Shown: positions 61,942 through 64,000 of the stretch, piece by piece
Position numbering within the stretch: the first letter of the stretch is position 1
Layout of the letters: each line of letters opens with the position of its first letter
Assembly: GCF_038896935.1 (NCBI RefSeq)
Contig: NZ_JBANDC010000001.1
Coordinates: forward strand, 310,001 to 374,000
From: Collimonas rhizosphaerae
GTDB lineage: Bacteria > Pseudomonadota > Gammaproteobacteria > Burkholderiales > Burkholderiaceae_D
DNA: 64,000 nt
Reading direction: 5' to 3'
Position numbers and translations under genes: made by a program
The notes under the pieces: generated by a model
What the model was told of the DNA's origin: nothing
Database searches by the model: none
What the model saw: only the letters and a program-made list of their open reading frames with translations

Positions 61942-63198
61942 TTAGTGGAAGTGCGCCGAGCCGCCGGGCGGCGTGTCGTCAGGCATTTCCGGATGCACCA
62001 GGTCGCCTTCGCGGTCCGGGTAGAGCGGAGTGCCGCAATCATCGCAAAATTCCATCGCAAACAGTTCGGCATGGCGCTGGATGTCATCGATGCCGCATTC
62101 GCGCAGCAGGCTCAGGATCTGTTCCAGCGGCGTTTCCGGCTCGGCGCTGGCGGCGTCGCTGTCGCTGGCGCGGCTGACGATTTCTTCGTTGGCTTCTTCC
62201 GGGCCGTACAGCGGCCACACCACGCCGTAGATCACTTCGTTGGTCTGGCCCAGCGAGAAGCCGATGCGGTACTCGTCAACCCGGCCGCTTTCCGGCTGTT
62301 CGCTGAAACGGCCGATGCTGGCGTGCAGGTCTTTGGAGGCGATGTCGAGCGTATGCGACAGGTAGTAGCTGGCGGCGCGCAGGGAAGCAGGGCGGATCTG
62401 CAGGTCGGCTTCGCGGCAAGCGGCGAAGTACGCTTCCGGCAGCAACAGCTGGATGCCGCAGCCCGGCAGCAGGCGCGTCATGTTGGGCGTGACCTGGTTG
62501 CGCCATTGCTCCAGCGCCTGTTCCTTGTCGGCGGCGATGTGGCCGACCTGGCCATGCATCATTTGCCAGCGGAACAGCGGCATGCCGCTGGGCGCCACCA
62601 GCGCCGCCAGCAGGTAGCGGGTGTCTGCCAGGAACGGCGCGGTCTGCGGCTGGTCGGCGGGGCTGCGCACCGGCGCCGCGGTCAGCGCCGCGTGCGACAG
62701 CTGCTGCAGCAGGGCGAAGGTTTCGCTGTGGCTGCGCGGCAGCTGGTCGATCGCATACAGCGACGGCACGATGGCGGTCATGACTTCCGGCGCCAGGATA
62801 TGGGCGTGCAGGTGGGCGCCGAGGGTCAGCATGACGTCGCTTGGAATCGGTCCTGAACCGATCGAAAAGCGGGTCCATGCCAGCAGCGGGATGCCGACCA
62901 GCAGGCAGTCGTACTGCTGGCCCTGGTAGTCGATGGTGCTCGATTCGCTGCAGGCTTCGACCACGTCCATCAAGGCATCGTAGGCGTCGGGCTGGGCCGG
63001 GAACAGCTGTTCCAGCGCACCGTCGATGGGTTCCTGGTGGCGCGCCTTGAAATGCTTGTTGAGCAAGGCTTCAATCTCGCGTTCCCATGCGCGCTCCTCA
63101 AGACGGCTGGAGGCTTGTATCAATGCTTGCGCCAGCTCGGCCAGGCGATGGCTGTCGGCGGAAGATTTACGGGAAGGTTTTTTTGACGGACGGCGCAT
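61942..63198 (-). CDS. DUF2863 family protein
   Basis: 418 aa from the ATG at 63198; a GTG at 63225 would add nine residues. The basic N-terminus (RRPSKKPSRKSS) precedes a cytoplasmic protein with the DUF2863 features IDYQGQQYDCLLVGIPLLAWTRFSIGSGPIP, MPLFRWQMMHGQVG and a C-terminal MEFCDDCGTPLYPDREGDLVHPEMP. The latter is a small CxxC tail with His that may bind a metal. The family is largely confined to Burkholderiales and has no known function. Confidence 0.88.
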   Translation of the reverse strand: MRRPSKKPSRKSSADSHRLAELAQALIQASSRLEERAWEREIEALLNKHFKARHQEPIDGALEQLFPAQPDAYDALMDVVEACSESSTIDYQGQQYDCLLVGIPLLAWTRFSIGSGPIPSDVMLTLGAHLHAHILAPEVMTAIVPSLYAIDQLPRSHSETFALLQQLSHAALTAAPVRSPADQPQTAPFLADTRYLLAALVAPSGMPLFRWQMMHGQVGHIAADKEQALEQWRNQVTPNMTRLLPGCGIQLLLPEAYFAACREADLQIRPASLRAASYYLSHTLDIASKDLHASIGRFSEQPESGRVDEYRIGFSLGQTNEVIYGVVWPLYGPEEANEEIVSRASDSDAASAEPETPLEQILSLLRECGIDDIQRHAELFAMEFCDDCGTPLYPDREGDLVHPEMPDDTPPGGSAHFH

Positions 63199-63466
63199 AG
63201 TGGATAGAGTAAGGGCTGACAACACAAAGTCAATGTCTTACTGCGCGACCGTAGCGGATGCTCGCATCCAATGCCCGGCAACCGAGATGCTCACATATCC
63301 TCGCTGGATATGCTCCGCTGTTCTGCGCTGCCTTCTGGCCTACGACCGCTTGCTGTGAGTTTTTCTGGGACTCAAAGGCAGGAAGACTGCTAGCTTCTAT
63401 TGTAGTGGATTTAACGCCATGTGGAATAACTACCTTGGATAACCCTGCATCCGCTCCAGAAATGAA
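63199..63466. other. intergenic region upstream of the DUF2863 gene
   Basis: Holds the leader of the DUF2863 gene and the downstream end of the aconitase unit. Short dyads are present (CATATCC...GGATATG near 63295), but I see no gene. Confidence 0.4.
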
Positions 63467-63491
63467 AAAACGCCGGTCTGGCCGGCGTTTT
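63467..63491 (-). terminator. rho-independent terminator of the aconitase gene
   Basis: A 10-bp stem AAAACGCCGG/CCGGCGTTTT with a 5-nt loop. On the minus strand it ends in a T-run of six. It stands 58 bp after the aconitase stop. Confidence 0.88.
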
Positions 63492-63549
63492 GAGGTACTT
63501 CCGACTGCCTGTCCGCCGCCGGTACAGATGGCGGCGGGCAGGGCGGTTG

Positions 63550-64000
63550 TTATGCTGCCAGCAACTGGCGCAGCACGAACGGCAGGATGCCGCCGTGTTT
63601 GTAGTAGTCGACTTCGATCGGCGTATCGATACGCAGCAGGACCTTGACTTCCTTGGTTTCGCCATCGGCGCGATGGATCACCAGGGTAGCGTCTTGCTGC
63701 GGCTTGATTTCGCCGTCGATGCCCTTCAGGTCGAACGTCTCGTTGCCGGTGATGCCGAGGGTCTGGACGCTGTCCGTGCCGAGGAACTGCAAAGGCAAGA
63801 CGCCCATGCCGACCAGGTTGGAGCGGTGGATACGCTCGAACGAACGCGCAAACACGGCCTTCACGCCCAGCAGCTGGGTACCCTTGGCTGCCCAGTCGCG
63901 CGAGGAGCCTGTGCCGTACTCTTCGCCGGCAAACACCATGGTCGGCACGCCGTCGCTGACGTACTGCATGGCGGCGTCATAGATCGAGGTCTGTTCGCCG
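63550..64000 (-). CDS. acnA: aconitate hydratase, C-terminal part (5' end outside window)
   Basis: The last 149 codons are present, reading leftwards from the window edge. The swivel domain of AcnA-type aconitase is clear: SIYDAAMQYVSDGVPTMVFAGEEYGTGSSRDWAAKG with the substrate-binding GSSRDWAAKG, then GVKAVFARSFERIHRSNLVGMGVLPLQF, and the end KHGGILPFVLRQLLAA. It isomerises citrate to isocitrate in the TCA cycle, using an iron-sulfur cluster bound by the missing part. Confidence 0.96.
   Translation of the reverse strand, partial: GEQTSIYDAAMQYVSDGVPTMVFAGEEYGTGSSRDWAAKGTQLLGVKAVFARSFERIHRSNLVGMGVLPLQFLGTDSVQTLGITGNETFDLKGIDGEIKPQQDATLVIHRADGETKEVKVLLRIDTPIEVDYYKHGGILPFVLRQLLAA

Overview
The window is GC-rich, densely coded chromosomal DNA from a Burkholderiales betaproteobacterium. 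I favour Oxalobacteraceae, possibly a Collimonas-like soil bacterium. The evidence is a DUF2863 protein, an ACP-type malonate decarboxylase operon with a GntR regulator, a giant cyclic beta-1,2-glucan synthase, stress proteins of the DUF883 and DUF3309 types, a secreted lipoprotein with a chitin-binding-like module, and several enzyme/regulator pairs typical of soil betaproteobacteria. This placement is inference; there is no rRNA in the window.

Layout. 1-1325: the 5' part of a TonB-dependent receptor gene behind a small DUF2946 gene. 1437-5867: a tightly coupled four-gene lipid-modification operon (sterol-desaturase-type hydroxylase, fatty-acid desaturase, KAS III fused to a helical haem-oxygenase-like domain, and an unknown protein). 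6067-17419: a malonate module, with a FadR-type regulator (MdcY-like), a TRAP transporter and mdcACDEGB, then an orphan amino-acid-type binding protein and mdcH. A 158-bp near-symmetrical palindromic repeat lies between the regulator and the operon promoter. 17593-18636: a secreted protein of unknown function. 18637-27432: ndvB.

27433-37528 is a stress and carbohydrate block: an RcnB-like protein, an Nramp-like metal transporter, DUF883 and DUF3309 proteins, gnd, pgm, a GH144-like beta-glucan enzyme and tkt. A recurrent dyad (TCTGTGCG...CGCACAGA) occurs in the intergenic regions of its first part. 38024-47102 holds a gamma-glutamyltransferase-like enzyme, the lipoprotein with the CBM5-like module, a PQQ sugar-dehydrogenase-like secreted protein and a 1272-aa M48 membrane protease. 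47184-50930 carries two enzyme/HxlR-regulator divergons.

50950-57836 is the most distinctive region. It starts at an IS21 remnant and has lower GC than its surroundings. It contains an unrecognised 529-aa protein, an FHA-like/sigma-54 activator, an unrecognised small beta-rich protein, and a transmembrane Ser/Thr kinase with TPRs. Sigma-54 promoters with exact GG-N10-GC spacing precede both unknown genes, and one has an array of GTGTAAAG repeats upstream. I read this as a self-contained kinase -> FHA/AAA+ activator -> sigma-54 output circuit. The region ends near a tRNA-Pro(GGG) gene.

58794-64000 is ordinary: an M14 carboxypeptidase, a pirin/LysR divergon, a DUF2863 protein and the 3' end of aconitase.
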